From positions 620,001-684,000 of the forward strand of contig CM074149.1 of the NCBI GenBank assembly GCA_037178625.1: a stretch of DNA of 64,000 bases. Direction: 5' to 3'. The notes under the pieces are model-generated. The model was not told where the DNA came from, did no database searches, and saw only the letters and a list, made by a program, of their open reading frames with translations. This DNA comes from Skeletonema tropicum (taxonomy: Eukaryota > Bacillariophyta > Thalassiosirophyceae > Thalassiosirales > Thalassiosiraceae). Below are positions 41,839-52,834 of the stretch, one piece after another (the stretch's first letter is position 1; every line of letters begins with the position of its first letter). The translations under genes were made by a program, and so were the position numbers.

Positions 41839-44800
41839 GTGTCTCTAGTGGTGAACGCAGTGACCTACACTCAATTTCGTCAGTCCCGGGCTGGCTTATG
41901 GCGGAATAGAAAGATGAAGCAATTGGATAAGGTAAAACCGACTCATAAGGAATTATTTTGGGCATCTAGAAACGGAGGGCAGAAAGTGCAGTCACGTCCC
42001 CCTCTTCCGTCAAGTAGCAATCGTAAGGCGGCAAAACAAGATGTTGACGATCAAGTGGACTACTTGGAAGAAATGTTAGCGACACAAGATCGAGATTCAC
42101 ATGGCCTTCCTCCTCCTCCGAAAACACATGATACCCTGCGTATCATTTTAAATAATGTTAATGGCCTGCAACTGTTCACTCAAGGAAGAGGAAATGAGAA
42201 GATAGGCAGGACAGAAACCACTCGGAAAAAGTTTCAGTCAGATATTTATTGCAGCGTTGAAAACTGTGTTCAATGGGACATGTCAACATCAGATCAGCAG
42301 TTTGATGACATCTTTGGTATTGGGGAAGAACGTTATTGCAGTGTAGCCTACAATCGGAACGATAGGCTGTCTGGCTCCGATGGTAGAACTCAACCTGGGG
42401 GGACCTCAATTCTAGCTACTGGCAGAACTTCCGGCTTTGCTTCTAAGAAAGGAATGGACGATGATTCGTTAGGCCAATGGTGCTATATGCGTCTTGGTAC
42501 CGAAGCACACGCCACTTGGCTGATTTGTGCCTATAATCCTCCCTCTTCATCGAGATATGGTCGTCGAAACCAACGTCACCGCATCTACACCGTATACAGC
42601 CAACGACAGCGATACCTTCGGGGTAGAGGTTGTTTCACAGATCCATGCAAATACTTCATTCAACAATTGGTCAAACAGCTATTATTATGGAAAAAGAAGG
42701 GTGACAATATCATTCTAGTTGGCGACTTCAATGAAGACGTATATCGAGACGGTCTAGCAACGCGTCTGCAGGAGGAGGATTTGCAGATGTCATGTCAATT
42801 TCAACGTATCAATGGAGAACACCTACCGAACTCTCATGAATCTGGACGTAAACCTCTGATGACAATGTTTGCTACCGAGGGGATTCTGTGTACAAATGCA
42901 TATGCAGCTGCTCACGGCGCCCACGTTGGGGACCATCGTCTGTTGGTGTTTGATTTCCATGCTCCATCGGTTTTAGGCACCCATCTTCCTCATATGCCAC
43001 GCCCACAAGGGCGTGGGGTTCGGAGTAAAGTTCCCCGTCTACGGACGGCGTACAACAAGAGATTGAATGAACTGAATGAGCGGCACAATATGAGGCAACG
43101 ACTGGATACTATTGCAAATTCCACAGCTCTCACCAAAGAAGAGAAACTCGTCCTCCTCAATCGATGGGATGTGCAGGAAACGGAACATCAACGTTGTGCT
43201 GAACGGGAGTGTAATAGAGGTGGGAATCGGAATATTGACTTTTGTGAAGAAGTTTCTGTCGTTCTTCGGAAGCTACGATGTCTAAATAGAGTTATTCGCT
43301 TCAAGCAAGGGAAGTTACCTGACGGTCGGAATCTATTCAAACTATGCCGAGCGATAGACGTTCCTGAACCTCGGGACATCACCATTGCCGAAGCACAGAC
43401 GGAACGCTTCGCTTGCATAGAACTTCTTGAAGCCCTACGTGATGATGCGCCCATGCTGAGAAATCGTATGCTGCAAAAGAGATTGGCAGCAGCAAAGAAA
43501 CGAGGGGATGACGAAGCAGCGGACGAAGTCAAGCGGATTTTGAAGAAGGAGGCGAGACAGAAGAAATTCAAAACTCTGAAGTTGAAGATGGGGAAACCTC
43601 GGGCTTCACCGTTATGTGAAGTTATAGTGCCAGATGAAGATTTTCCGGAATTCTCCCCGCGGTACACAACACGTGGGGATGTTGAAACTGAAACTGGCAA
43701 TTGTATTCGTGAGAGATACCAACTTGGGCATCGATCTATTCTTGCCTCAGAGCCTTTCCTGTCTGACATCGGCCACCTTGGAGATGGTCCAGCAGTTCAA
43801 CAAATCCTTCATGGTACGTATGAGTTTCCTCCTGATACTCCTCCGGAAGTGGCGGCCTTGTTCCAAGAAGCAGCCTCCCTGTATCAAAAGACACAACATC
43901 TCGGCTTGGATCCTTACATAGAGGAAGAGGAGTTTCAATATTGGTGGAAGCATTGTCGAATCGACACTCAATCGTCGTACTCCAATATCATTACGACCAT
44001 TACGTCTGTGCAGCTTTCGACAAGGAACTCACCTCCCTCCAAGTCGCAAAACTGAATACTGCGATTCGTCTTGGTTGGCCACTTAAACGATGGCTACATA
44101 CAGTGATAGTTTTACTGCAGAAAGAAATGGGTACTGTCTTCATCAATAAACTTCGAGCCATCTGTCTTTTTGAGGCTGATTTCAATTACGTCCTGAAGGT
44201 TATCTTTGCTCAACGTATGATGAGGAATCTGAATCGTGAGAATCTACTACCTTTGGAACAACATGCGAAAGCCTTCTCTGGAGCCAAGAATGCTACCATG
44301 AACCGAATACTTTATCAGGATATTCATCGCACCCTGCATTGGCCTTATGCAGTGGCTTCAGTAGATCTTGGGGACTGTTATGATGCGCTGTACCACGGGT
44401 GGTCATCCATTTCACTGCTAGCAGCGGGAGTGCCAAACTCTCAGGTCAAAATGATGCTGGTCGCTCTGCAATGTATGGGATGGCATTTGAGGACAGGATT
44501 CGGTTTGTCTGACTCTCCCTTTCAAGGTTCTGATGATAAGCCAATGATGGGAATGGGACAAGGTAGTAGTGCTGCGGCGCCATCATTTTCCGTCACATCA
44601 CTGTTACAGACGAATGCATACCGTCGAATGGGACATTGTCAGCCGATTTATTCCTCTTGGACAGGTCTTCTTCTCATGCTGGCTGCCATCATTTATGTAG
44701 ACGACACTGATCTCCTCGTTAGATCCAAACGTCGTCGACTATCAGATAATGAGTTCTTCAATCAAATTCAAGCAGCGATCACATGTTGGGGTTTTATCAT

Positions 44801-47800
44801 CATGGCAACGGGTGGACATTGCAAACAAGCAAAATGTAAAGTGTCGGTAGTTTCATATGGATACAAGAATGGACGTGCATACATCAAACCTCACCGAGAT
44901 CTCCCCCAAACGGCATTGGTAATTCCACAACATAATGGCCCATCGCTTCCCATTGCACACATCCCGCCCGATCAAGCTTGTGAAGCCCTAGGAACCTTCG
45001 TCGCAGCGGATGGAAATCAAAGGACACAATTGGACGAAATGAAAAAGAAAGGTCTTTCTTGGGCAGATCAACTATCCTCGGCGCATCTCCCTCCAGCTGA
45101 CGGATTTCTCAGTCTCAATATCCATCTCAAACCTCGTCTCTGTTGGAATCTAGTCACTGTATGTGAATCTCCGAAGGTTGTCGATAAAGCACTGTCAAAA
45201 GTATTCTTCCAAGCACTTCCATATCTACGAGTGAATCGAAACATTCGTACTGAATTTCGGCACCTCCCAGTGAAATATCAAGGTCTGGGTATCTTTGATG
45301 TTAATGTTGAGCGCCTTGGCTTGAAAATCTTTTGGATTCAACGATACTGGGGTGACTCAGGTTTAGAAGGCCAACTCCTGCTCTATTCTTTTGAAGCGTT
45401 TAGCATTGATCTGGGCCTCGATGGGAATCCCTTCAAGTACTCCTTTGAACGTTATGGCTATCTTGTTGAATCATCATCTTGGTGGAAGGATCTGTGGGAA
45501 TTGCTGGCACATTTCGGAATTCGTCTTGATTTGGACAAAACTATCACCTTTCAACCATTTCGATTGGGTGGCAAATCTGTGATGCGATGGTTCATAGAAT
45601 CCAACCACTTTTCGAAACAGCAACTCGTCCGCCTCAATCGAGTTCGGAAGAGAAAATGCATCTTTTTTCTCTCCGAATTACTTCTTTGTGATGGGCAAAA
45701 GGTGAACGTTCTACTTCTTGATGGATCGGAAGGCTTCTCCAGAAAGAAAACGTATCCATTTGAGAAACCTACTGGAGCCGATGTCAATCTGTGGAGAACT
45801 GCAATTCGAACATTAACTTCACCTACATATCGCCTTCCTACCAGCCTTGGTTTTTTACGTTGCCTGGACCCCAATATTGTTTGGTTTTGGAACGAGCAGG
45901 ATAATCTCATTGTGAGGTACAATTGGAACGAAGATGGAAATATACGTGCGTATGATCATTTTATTCCGTCGGATGGGGGTACAGCACGACGTCCTCAGTT
46001 CATTTGGCATTACAGCTCCCACCTCCGACCCAACAATCTTACTCACGCTGCGAGTGTGCGTATCGTGGATGAGACTACGGTTAGCCTTATTTGCTCTACT
46101 TATCTTCCACCACCTCCTCCGACTCCATCTTCCATCTTGGCCGTATTGCAGTCATGGGGAAACAACAGTCTATGGGAAGATCTGCAAATAGACGGTGATG
46201 GCTCATGGCTAATAGAGGCACTCATGCAAGGCACCGTGGAAGGTGCCGCAGACGGTTCATTCATGAAGGATATCAGCACTGACGTTTGCTCTGCGGCCTT
46301 TATGTTAATATGCACTGTTTCTAACCGGAAAATGGTTGGCACGTGGGCAGAGGAATCTCCATTCGCAGGAAACTATCGGGGAGAAATCTTTGGGGGAATG
46401 GCACTAGCATTGCTCCTTCGGGCTGCTTCTACGTTGCTTCCAGCAAATAGCGAAATAGTATCTCCAGTGAAGCTTTGGTTTGACAACTCCGGCGTCATTC
46501 ATCATGGTAATAAACCGCATTTGGATCTTGTGGAAAATCAGACTCAAGCAGATGTCCTCTCTCTCTTCAAGAAATATCTCCGAGGAATTCCATTCCCCAT
46601 CTCCTTTGAAAAAGTGGAATCTCACGTGGATGACTATCGGCATGTTTCGACCTACACACGTCAAGAGATCTGGAATATCGAGATGGATAGACTTGCAAAG
46701 CAAGCCTTGCTTCACGCTTTGGAAACCAACACTTTCATTACATCCCCCTTTCCATTTGAGCATGTTCGGGCATATAATGGGTTTGGAAAAATTAGTGGCT
46801 CTCCGATAGCAGCAATTTACGACTGGCACGGATATACCTCCGCTAAACATCTCTTTGAATCCCGAGATATAGTGTCATCCCAACATTTTGATCTGATTTT
46901 CTGGGAAGGTATGGACAAAGCAGTGAAGAATTTCCCTTCCATGTTTACTGGCTGGATAGCGAAACATGTATCACACTTTTGTGGTACCAACAGACAACTC
47001 TCGAAGATGGATAGCTCTGTTCAGAATATCTGCCCCAGCTGTGGCCGTCTCAATGAAAGTACCTCACACATTACAAGATGTAGTGATCCGGGTCGTCTAG
47101 CGAGCCTTCGAGCAGCAGTGGAGGACCTCAGCGACTGGATGGAAGATAACGATACGGATCCTTACTTACAACATTTTATTGAAGAGTATCTCCTTGGACA
47201 CGGTGAATTGGACATGTACGATGTTATCGATGGACACCCTGAGCATATTGAATTTGCAGAAATACACGACACCCTTGGATGGGATAATTTTGTGGAGGGT
47301 CGCATCAGTAGGCGTCTGGTTCACCTACAAGCACAGTATCTATCCACAATTCATACTTTCGTTCAACCTTCGACTTGGGCCAGTGGACTTATGCGACAGC
47401 TCTCCTTCTGACACATCAACAATGGCTTTATCGTAATTGTACAGTGCATTACAAAGCAGATGGTAGATCCCTTCCTCAACACAAACAAATTCTTCAGAAA
47501 GTCACCCAACTACTCAACACCGATGAAGATGAGCTCCTGCCTGAGGATAGGAGCCTTTTGCACATTGACTTTGCTCAATTGGCTGACGGACCAACTATAG
47601 ATCAGGAAAGATGGATCGCTGGTATGGAATCAGCTATTGTCGCTCGTAGGGTACATCGTGCTAGACGAAGTCGGCGTGCACGGCTCCCCAACTTGCGAAT
47701 CAGACGGCGGTCGAATACTTCTGCTTCAGACGCCTATTCCACCAATGCAGACGAAACAGATATCGATGTTGGATCGGATGACAACGGTGATGATAATGAT

Positions 47801-47962
47801 GATGGAGATGGCTCCTCCTCTCGAGTAGAGTCCGATAGCAGTCGTGAGGAATTTTCTCCAGCTCCAGTGCTTCGATCTCGACACTATATCACATCATACT
47901 TTCCACCTCGCAGGGACTCAGAAGGGAGTATTCGTTTTCGACGTAGACGACGACGATCATAA
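41839..47962 (+). pseudogene. Retroelement B ORF2: APE endonuclease, reverse transcriptase, RNase H, zinc-binding tail
   Basis: The endonuclease part (41839-44055) has ILNNVNG, catalytic Glu in SVENC (residue 141), ICAYNPP, LVGDFNED (D296, N298) and GDHR (D365, H366). A one-base loss near 43983-43990 moves the frame to that of 43941-47411. RT motifs (residues of that frame): VDLGDCYDA 141-149, GMGQGSSAAAP 204-214, YVDD 252-255. The RNase H acidic residues fit a D-E-D-D set at 771, 815, 848 and 916. A zinc-binding CPSCG...H...C precedes the C-terminus. Near 47400 another shift leads to LLLTHQQWLYRN and an Arg-rich, acidic tail ending at 47962. It nicks target DNA and primes reverse transcription there. 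Confidence 0.8.
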
Positions 47963-48000
47963 TATGATTGAATGAGTTGTGTCAAAAATGACCAAATTCC

Positions 48001-48027
48001 CCAGGAAGCCTCACTGAGGCTTCTTGG
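48001..48027 (+). other. 3' stem-loop of retroelement B
   Basis: CCAGGAAGCCTC - ACT - GAGGCTTCTTGG: a 12-bp stem (one G-T wobble) with a 3-nt loop, downstream of the ORF2 stop and upstream of the tail. Stringent LINEs use such 3' stem-loops for RT recognition; that role is inferred here. Confidence 0.6.
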
Positions 48028-48144
48028 ATGATGGTATGACTACCATTGCGGTTTCCAGGAGCCTAAGAAACACAAAAGTGATGTGTACTTGTCTAGATTA
48101 TAGAGAGTAATTTTCTAACAAAGCTTTAAGCTTTAGACTTGGAT

Positions 48145-48423
48145 GGCTCCTTGTTCTCTTTACCTCCATTTATTTGAGAGGATCTCGCCTCTGGGTCTCC
48201 TCTCTCTTTGAGAGAGGCCACCCAGGAGGGCCAAGATGACCTGCCTTATCCGGACTGGCAAAGCTAGGAATTCAAAGCTGACATTGGTATTCGTACAGGG
48301 CAAGGGTTGATAACCCCCAATCGTAGTAGAGAATATTTTACATTCAACCCAACCTATCACATATCTCACAATCTCACCTACTTCTCCTCTTGGACTTCAA
48401 GAAGCGGTGACGGACGCAAAGAC
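48145..48423 (+). repeat. Remainder of the interrupted 669-bp unit
   Basis: Continues GGCTCCTTGTTCTC as in the intact units and ends at GCGGTGAC, followed by GGACGCAAAGAC and segment A instead of the usual GCAAAGACCGAC continuation. Confidence 0.9.
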
Positions 48424-48640
48424 CAAAGTTGGACATCTCGGAGCAACCCCGGTTGCTTGTTTTGTGTGCTTTCCCTGAACAACTTTACCATGTCTCAGTT
48501 CACATCGGAACTAGTATAATTCATCACTTTCAAATTGAGAACGTCTCATCGGTGAAAGGTACGGATCAAAAAGGCCTGTTCATCAGCCTTTGGCCTGTTG
48601 TAAAGCCTCTCTTATGTAACGAAACTCAGTGATGGTATGT
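48424..48640 (+). repeat. Segment A, copy 2
   Basis: Same 217 bp as 32898-33114, with only a couple of base differences seen, but followed by unrelated sequence rather than segment B. Confidence 0.9.
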
Positions 48641-48736
48641 AACATTTTTCTTTGGCAAAAAAATCGAAAATTCAGTATGACGGGTTTATGCTCAAACTAA
48701 GCCAGGATTATTGTGAAGCGCTATGTCAGATGAATA

Positions 48737-49167
48737 TCTAAATAATGAGAGGAGCTAAGTCGTTCGGTCGGTCGGTCGGTCGGTCGTTCTGTCCGGGCCC
48801 TTTGGCGTGTCCTTTGGCCTTCACGGGCATTTTCGATCGACTCTTTCTTTGATTGGCTTGATTTGACCCCTTGCCCCCCCCGTTTCTGTCTTCAATCGTT
48901 TCCACACGTTCACATTAAACCTCTTCATAGATAATCACTCTCACATAAATCAATATTCTCCCAACCGTGTCTCAGTAATCACTACACAGCATTCGTAGAA
49001 GGCAATGTACAACCTTTATTACATAATTATTAAAGTGTTACATAACGTACTATTTGAATACTGCTATGTATATAAGTAGACACAATCAATATCGTAGTAG
49101 ATAGCCGGTGCCTCCTCTCTTATTTAGAAAACCCGCGCAGCGGCTAGACGAGCGTCAGCGAGGCTAG
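48737..49167 (+). mobile_element. Helitron-like element 2 (431 bp), no cargo
   Basis: 5' TCTAAATAATGAGAGGAG after A (48736) and 3' GCGTCAGCGAGGCTAG before T (49168). The left part (about 155 bp) matches 14269-14397 except for extra GGTC units. The right part (about 278 bp) matches 15652-15932 with a single difference seen. They are joined directly where element 1 carries about 1.26 kb of cargo. Confidence 0.65.
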
Positions 49168-49527
49168 TATAAATATATATGTGCTTACCAGGAATAATTT
49201 TGAGAGGCCCGTCGAGAAATTCGGCCTCATTGTAAGCTAGCAAAATGCTAGCCATATTCGGCCTTTTGTAGAAAAAATCAGAGTGTACCGAAAAAAAGAG
49301 ACGTCTCTTTATTATTTTTAAGAGACGTCTCTTTATTTTTACATAAAGAGACGTCTCTTTTTACTTAGGGTACTTGACTATGCACGTGTCCTCTCCATCT
49401 AATAAATATATAAATAAATTGTGGTTCGTACGGTGGTTCGTACGTGTTTGTCACATTTCGTCAAAATCCGCTGTGACAACCTAAACTTTTTTCGTTTTAG
49501 TAGTTCAGGAGTAGATCCATATCCTGA
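49168..49527. repeat. Palindromic AAGAGACGTCTCTT cluster
   Basis: Three copies of AAGAGACGTCTCTT, a perfect palindrome, at 49295-49310, 49320-49333 and 49345-49360. They are bordered by GTGTACCGAAAAAAAGAG on the left and TCTTTTTACTTAGGGTAC on the right. The same palindrome with the border CTGTACACC (other orientation) occurs at 51300-51335 and 51945-51975. No gene is supported. A GCTAGC-AAAAT-GCTAGC hairpin lies near 49240. Confidence 0.75.
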
Positions 49528-50096
49528 CTACCACGCAAAAAAATTGCTCCCTGCAAAAAATTGTTCCAGCGCGCTCTCACGCACAAAAGTAGCTTACAAC
49601 CATGTCAGCACACCCCTCCACCATGGCCAATAATACACATTCGACAAAAAAGGCGATCGGGAATGCCAAACTAAACACTATCCGAATATAATTATTCCTT
49701 GGATGACCCATCTATATCTAGTCCTCATTGAGTTATCTTCAATTGTTCCTGGGTGATTTTCAACATTTTTACTAGTTAAAATCACTAGGTAAAATCGCCT
49801 AAACAACCCATCTGACCCATGCTAATTAACCACTTCAGGACGAATACAGCAGTTACAATGTTGACCAGTGGCTCTATCGACAGCCAATAATGTATGCTAT
49901 CACATAACACCTGGTTATTCTAGTGCACAAGTACACCAAGAAACTTACCAGGCTACGGAGTGGATATGTCGACATGGTTGCTAGGAATTTTGTGCGAGTT
50001 CGAGTTGGAATTCGTGACTAAAGTGCTTGCTAATCACTTTTTTTACTAGCGAACTCGGGACCTAAATGCTCCTGGAGCAATTTTTTTGCGCGGTAG
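49528..50096. mobile_element. Non-autonomous inverted-repeat element, 569 bp
   Basis: The left end CTACCACGCAAAAAAATTGC and the right end (read inward on the other strand) CTACCGCGCAAAAAAATTGC match at all but one position, and both continue TCC. CTGA flanks both sides (49524-49527 and 50097-50100). A third, single end of this type occurs at 56419-56445. No coding sequence is seen inside, so it is MITE-like. Superfamily unassigned; a 4-bp target duplication is unusual and could be chance. Confidence 0.55.
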
Positions 50097-51059
50097 CTGA
50101 ATAACAACACATCATCTTCATAATAAATACAGGCCACCATACTGAAAATCTGAAAGGGATAAAACCATTTCCTATCAGATTTTTTGCCCTTCAGGTTTGC
50201 ATTCGCTACGTTTTAGTAAGCAAGTTAGAACCGCTTCGTACGATTCCGTTCTCAATCCCAGGCCAACATTCTCGAATTGCAAGCAACTTAGAACCGCTTC
50301 GTACGAATCCTTCTCATTCCAAGGCCAACAATCTTCTAAGTATCGGACAATGCATACCGGCTTCTCTCCTACATCATCTCTTTAAGTAGCAAAATGTCAA
50401 ATGTCGGAACTGACAACCATAGAAAATAAGAAATTACTGACAATGAGAAATAGTTAGCAAGCAAGTTAGAGCCGCTTCATTTCTCATTCCAAAAAGCAAG
50501 CAAAGTAAGGCCAACATAGGTCAAAACTGAAAGGGATAAAACCATACCCTTTTAGATTCATGACGCTTCAGGTTTGCATTCGCTTCCAACAACAAGTCAG
50601 AGCCGCTTCGGTGCGTTCGTTCTCATACCAACAAGAATAATTGTCCGCAAGACCCATTTCGGGGGGGGGGCTAGCGCGCGGACCAGCAGCCGAGCTGGTC
50701 CGGTCTAGTATACACTAGTATCTCTTACCTTTACACTAGTATCTCCCACCTTACATAGGATCTTCAGACATCATTATCTCTATTACACATCCCTAACCCT
50801 GACCCTAAAGTGACCCTAACCTATCCCTAACACTCGTCCCCAGATGATTACACCAACAAATAACAATATAAAAACCCATGATATTGTAATCCAACGCTAC
50901 AATCATAATCATGACGACATTAATGCTCAAAGGTGTATTTAATCGACGGTTTAGCTGAATCTGTGCAAGTGTGCATTGGTAGTTTTTGCATATCTCTGTG
51001 AATATATGAACTATGACCATCAGTCCTGGTTTAAAAAGTACACCTTTTCAAGGGCTATC
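50097..51059. repeat. Short repeated phrases and degenerate telomere-like tract
   Basis: CTGAAAGGGATAAAACCAT and CTTCAGGTTTGCATTCGCT occur together at 50150-50210 and 50528-50587. AAGTTAGA(A/G)CCGCTTC occurs several times between 50220 and 50480. At 50788-50833 there are five CCCTAA-type units with spacers. No coding sequence is supported. Confidence 0.6.
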
Positions 51060-51985
51060 GAGACGAAAAGCACCGGAAGAAGCTGTCATCCTTGGTGGCA
51101 ACCACCGGCAGCACAAATAATATTTATATCAAGTTCTTGATCCGCTTGCATTTTATGTGTGGGCATATGTGTGAGAAAATGTGTGAGAAAGGGGGGAGTA
51201 TTTCAGGGGAGGCCCCCTACAAGAAAAATGGCGCCAACAGAAACGTCTCTTTAAAATTTTTTAAGAGACGTTTCTTCTTAAAAAATTTCGTCTCTTAAAA
51301 ATAACAAAGAGACGTCTCTTTTTTTCTGTACACCCGAAAAGAATTGAAGCAAATGATCCAGTTGCGATATATGCAGAAGGGGTGATGCAATACAAGCAAG
51401 GAGAGTAATTATGGCTTTTGAGTGGTATAAGAAGGCTGCTGAATTGGGATATGCCGAGGCGCATCATAACCTGTCAGTTATGTATCATTATGGACACAGT
51501 GTTGAGAAGGACAAGGGAAGGCAAATGTATCATGCGGAAGAGGCTGCGATTGGAGGCTATCCAGATGCCAGATATTTTCTCGGATGTGAGGAATGGGACA
51601 ATGGCAATACTGAGAGAGCAGTGAAACATTGGATCATCGCTGCCATGCAGGGAGAAGATGATTCAATCAAAGCAAAAGGTGTATCGAGAGGAAAAGCACC
51701 GGAAGAAGCGGTCATCCTTGGTGGCAACCACCGGCAGCACGAATAGTATGCAACAAAGTTCTTGATCCGCTTGCATTTTATGTGTGGGCATATGTGTGAG
51801 AAAGGGGGGAGTATTTCAGGGGGATCCCCCTACAAAGAAAAATGGCGCCAACAGAAACGTCTCTTTAAAATTTTTGAAGAGACGTTTCTGAGAAGAAACG
51901 TCTCTTATTAACGTCCCTTTTTTTCATTTCGTCTCTTAAAAATAATAAAGAGACGTCTCTTTTTTTCTGTACACCCAAAAAATCA
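51060..51985 (+). repeat. Direct duplication of about 290 bp (51060-51345 and 51680-51985)
   Basis: Both copies hold AAAGCACCGGAAGAAGC, GGTGGCAACCACCGGCAGCA, TTGATCCGCTTGCATTTTAT and the AAGAGACG palindrome region ending CTGTACACCC. The Sel1-repeat fragment lies between them, and its last codons are part of the repeat. Confidence 0.85.
51350..51746 (+). pseudogene. Sel1-like repeat protein fragment
   Basis: From ATG 51411 the frame reads AFEWYKKAAELGYAEAHHNL and WYHAEEA-like residues, then DARYFLGCEEWDNGNTERAV and HWIIAAMQGEDDSIKA. These are about two and a half Sel1-like repeats (helix pairs that mediate protein contacts; a large family in diatoms). Upstream in another frame NDPVAIYAEGVMQYKQGEY-like codons continue the family pattern but end at TAA, so sequence between them is missing or shifted. 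The tail RGKAPEEAVILGGNHRQHE is inside the duplicated block. It is a truncated copy, not a full gene. Confidence 0.6.
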
Positions 51986-52256
51986 CGGTGAGCTACATTG
52001 CAAAAATCTAAAATTGCATATTTTGGCGACGATATGTCCGTTTAGTACTTTCCTTCACCAAAATTATTCCCATTAGCATCGTCAACACGTTAGTGTACTC
52101 AGTTTGGTATTCTTTTTTATATTTGTGCATTTGGCAAGCTAGACGGAAGCTAAGTGAACACCATGGTGAATTTGTGCCTCCAAACCCAAATCTGTGCAAA
52201 AAAGGAAGGATTTATACGCTTTTGTATGGGGGCTTATGTCTGATAAAAATTACTGG
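51986..52256. other. Interval without supported gene
   Basis: AT-rich sequence between the duplicated block and the MITE. Nothing recognised. Confidence 0.4.
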
Positions 52257-52258
52257 TA

Positions 52259-52438
52259 CAGTGTGTCTACAGAAATTGCCCGCCTTAGGATATGCCCGTC
52301 CACAGTATTTGCCCGCTCAGAAATCCGGACACGAGAATCCCGGACACTAACAAATGCCGTTTCAGTAATTGCCCGTCCACGAAATTTGCCCGCCCCCATG
52401 AGCTGACACACCTGCGGGCAATTTCTGTAGACACACTG
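52259..52438. mobile_element. Tc1/mariner-type MITE, 180 bp
   Basis: A perfect 25-bp terminal inverted repeat starts CAGTGTGTCTACAGAAATTG at 52259 and its exact reverse complement ends at 52438. TA dinucleotides flank both sides (52257-52258, 52439-52440), the target duplication of Tc1/mariner. The interior repeats TTGCCCG several times and has no coding capacity. Identical termini suggest recent activity. Confidence 0.85.
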
Positions 52439-52834
52439 TAGCCCTTGTACTTTGGCCCACGTGGGCCGACCGTGGAAGCTTATTGTAACAAAAGCCAGCC
52501 ACAACTAGCTCGTGCGTATCAAACAAACGCAAGGAATACCCCACGGTTAGCTTTCAAAGGGACCCTATGTATCCAGTCGACTAATTCGACGAGTCGAATG
52601 GGGAGTGACAAAATGGGTACGAGGTAGATACGGACTCTATTAGTACGATAGAGTACCTTTGGGGAAATAGGTATGTACATATTCATCACACATCTGGCAT
52701 CTGGACGATGTTGTGGATAAAAATAGATGTTGAAACAGATTGTGCATCTCAACCTAGTAGTTATTCTACTAACCCACCCCGCTTTGCAAGCACACAATGT
52801 AAGTGACCCGGAGCTTTGCTCCAATCCATTTTGT
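52439..52834. other. Interval without supported gene
   Basis: No recognised feature. The duplication with 10957 onward begins at CTCTTCAATGATC (52835). Confidence 0.4.

Larger units (their letters stand above)
38080..48134 (+). mobile_element. Non-LTR retrotransposon B (10,055 bp), EN + RT + RNase H, degenerate
   Basis: Bounded by a 10-bp target duplication (38070-38079, 48135-48144) and inserted in a known repeat unit, so both ends are defined. It begins AACAAAATAAC and ends with the short-repeat tail AAGCTTTAAGCTTT. ORF1 lies at 38425-41807 and ORF2 at about 41839-47962. A 12-bp stem-loop lies 107 bp before the 3' end. One in-frame stop and at least three frameshifts make this copy non-functional as sequenced, unless these are consensus errors. 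It has no LTR; the layout (ORF1, APE endonuclease, RT, RNase H) is that of I/L1-type elements. Confidence 0.85.
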
